Shown in pieces: positions 41,431 through 41,583 of a stretch of 41,583 bases of DNA. Under the pieces are notes generated by a model. The model saw only the letters and a program-made list of their open reading frames with translations. It was not told where the DNA came from and made no database searches. A program made the translations under genes and the position numbers. Where the stretch lies: NCBI RefSeq assembly GCF_013423485.1, contig NZ_JABFFR010000063.1, forward strand, positions 1-41,583, given 5' to 3'. How positions within the stretch are numbered: the first letter of the stretch is position 1; the number at the start of each line of letters is the position of its first letter. Source of the stretch: Azospirillum oleiclasticum. Its GTDB lineage: Bacteria; Pseudomonadota; Alphaproteobacteria; Azospirillales; Azospirillaceae.

Positions 41431-41583
41431 GCCCGTCCAACCCGCTCGACCAAGCCGCGCAGGGCGTGCAGCAGGCCCGGGGGGCCGCCGCCCAGCAGCA
41501 GCGGAACGCCGCCGCCGCGGCCCATCGCGCCGCCCAGCAGGCGGCGGACGCCGCCGACCGCGCCGCCGCCGCCGCGCAGCAGG
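41427..41583 (+). CDS. Start of an Ala/Gln-rich helical protein, cut by the window end
   Basis: The GTG at 41427 overlaps the preceding stop (GTGA). The 52 visible residues (MSPSNPLDQAAQGVQQARGA and on) are almost entirely Ala, Gln, Arg and Asp, which predicts a long helix or coiled coil. The gene continues beyond the window, so nothing can be said about its main domain. In the T6SS-type context suggested by its partner it could be a cargo or PAAR-type protein with a helical N terminus; this is inference only. Confidence 0.6.
   Translation, partial: MSPSNPLDQAAQGVQQARGAAAQQQRNAAAAAHRAAQQAADAADRAAAAAQQ

Overview
The window is very GC-rich with strong G/C preference at third codon positions. 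It encodes an intracellular polyhydroxyalkanoate depolymerase, a FecI/FecR/TonB-receptor iron system, a complete extra chemosensory cluster and a large surface-polysaccharide cluster. This fits a free-living or plant-associated alphaproteobacterium, most likely an Azospirillum-like member of the Rhodospirillales. The genus is an inference from gene content and base composition, not from a marker gene.

Layout. (1) 1-4413: the 3' end of a secreted GH5 cellulase with a Calx-beta module, a putative pair of very small minus-strand genes, an AT-rich gap, and a minus-strand right-handed beta-helix protein carrying three C-terminal CBM60-like modules. This looks like a small plant-polysaccharide-binding or degrading locus. 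(2) 4577-8663: a minus-strand TonB-dependent siderophore receptor with a signalling (STN) domain, its FecR regulator and its FecI ECF sigma factor. A Fur-box-like palindrome lies upstream of the sigma gene, and three tandem 33-bp hairpin repeats separate the system from phaZ. (3) 8835-11757: phaZ (minus), a glutathione S-transferase and a GntR/FCD regulator. (4) 11900-21770: a plus-strand chemosensory cluster: CheY-like protein, MCP, stand-alone CheB-type receiver, CheR, double-CheW protein, CheB, CheA and a second MCP. From the first MCP to CheA every junction is a 4-nt ATGA overlap. (5) 21904-40611: polysaccharide synthesis. Two plus-strand GT2 glycosyltransferases converge on a minus-strand operon of about 13.5 kb. 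That operon encodes three sugar-nucleotide modules (2-epimerase plus RmlD-like reductase; nucleotidyltransferase plus LegB-like dehydratase plus SDR; CapE/WbvB-like dehydratase), two large multidomain glycosyltransferases and one unknown protein. (6) 41056-41583: the beginning of a separate plus-strand locus whose first gene resembles small proteins found beside type VI secretion/PAAR loci, followed by the start of an Ala/Gln-rich helical protein.

How the parts work together. FecI, FecR and the receptor form a cell-surface signalling loop for ferri-siderophore uptake. The che operon contains sensors, coupling protein, kinase and both adaptation enzymes, so it could work as an autonomous pathway, but its output is unknown. 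The polysaccharide cluster can supply at least one N-acetylated 6-deoxy-L-hexose (L-RhaNAc/L-QuiNAc or L-FucNAc class) and a second nucleotide-linked deoxy sugar, and provides several glycosyltransferases to use them.

The least explained parts are the coupled small genes at 1103-1485, the tandem hairpins at 8731-8829, a five-copy 15-bp repeat inside a receiver gene, the repeat-rich tail of the 1529-residue glycosyltransferase, the 154-residue unknown in the polysaccharide operon, and the right-end locus.
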